64,000 nt of DNA from Phenylobacterium sp. Root700 (GTDB lineage: Bacteria; Pseudomonadota; Alphaproteobacteria; Caulobacterales; Caulobacteraceae): contig NZ_LMHT01000022.1 of assembly GCF_001429025.1 (NCBI RefSeq), forward strand, positions 223,104 through 287,103. The letters run 5' to 3'. This document shows positions 63,938 through 64,000 of the stretch, in pieces. The notes under the pieces are model-generated. The model searched no databases and was not told the DNA's origin. It saw nothing but the letters and a program-made list of their open reading frames with translations. Each line of letters starts with the position of its first letter. The first letter of the stretch is position 1. The translations under genes and the position numbers were made by a program.

Positions 63938-64000
<63 letters not shown>

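Overview
The window is GC-rich alphaproteobacterial chromosome, almost entirely core genome, and its gene order and regulatory signals point to the Caulobacteraceae (Caulobacter/Phenylobacterium type). Supporting signs are the block rpsB-tsf-pyrH-frr-uppS-cdsA-dxr-rseP-bamA-skp-lpxD-fabZ-lpxA-lpxI-lpxB, PdhB with an N-terminal lipoyl domain, LpxI instead of LpxH, direct-repeat GTTC-N7-GTTC LexA boxes, and a 29-codon SidA-like gene just upstream of dnaE. I see no CRISPR array, insertion sequence, prophage or plasmid gene.

Layout. 1-9.7 kb: pyruvate dehydrogenase (pdhB partial, pdhA), an FtsB-like divisome protein, an MFS transporter, enolase, L32, CTP synthase, SecG, two small enzymes and triose-phosphate isomerase. 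9.8-16.0 kb: ppiD followed by trpE, trpG, trpD and trpC, with a small antisense membrane-protein ORF between trpE and trpG. 16.0-20.6 kb: SOS-controlled lexA, a decayed comEC, gltX and gltA. 20.6-35.6 kb: a long minus-strand run for translation (rpsB, tsf, frr), UMP kinase, isoprenoid and phospholipid synthesis, outer-membrane assembly and lipid A. 35.7-42.1 kb: a proline/tyrosine-rich small protein, a VOC protein, dnaE, sidA, lolD and lolC/E. 42.1-42.4 kb: a structured 320-bp gap where many relatives carry proS. 42.4-61.5 kb: a minus-strand run from nuoA to nuoN, with an NTF2-like protein and a small lipoprotein inserted, continuing into birA, coaX, rnj, mce and a DUF1467 gene. 61.7-64 kb: a TonB-dependent receptor and the 5' part of a tRNA-Asp gene that runs off the right edge.

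The most interesting signals are regulatory or degenerative. First, a GAAC-N7-GAAC LexA box overlaps the promoter of a 29-aa membrane peptide (sidA) that is read into dnaE, matching the box at lexA. Second, comEC has lost its channel and most of its hydrolase domain by an in-frame deletion and also carries an amber codon, after which recognisable C-terminal coding sequence continues. Third, the proS-position gap has a perfect 9-bp hairpin and a terminator-like structure that could delimit an RNA. Other points are a repeat-rich S2 tail, a histidine-rich NuoL loop, several TTG starts in the nuo operon and a Fur-like box upstream of nuoA. I did not find a clearly undescribed multigene system. Many long antisense ORFs exist, but they look like shadows of GC-rich codon usage.
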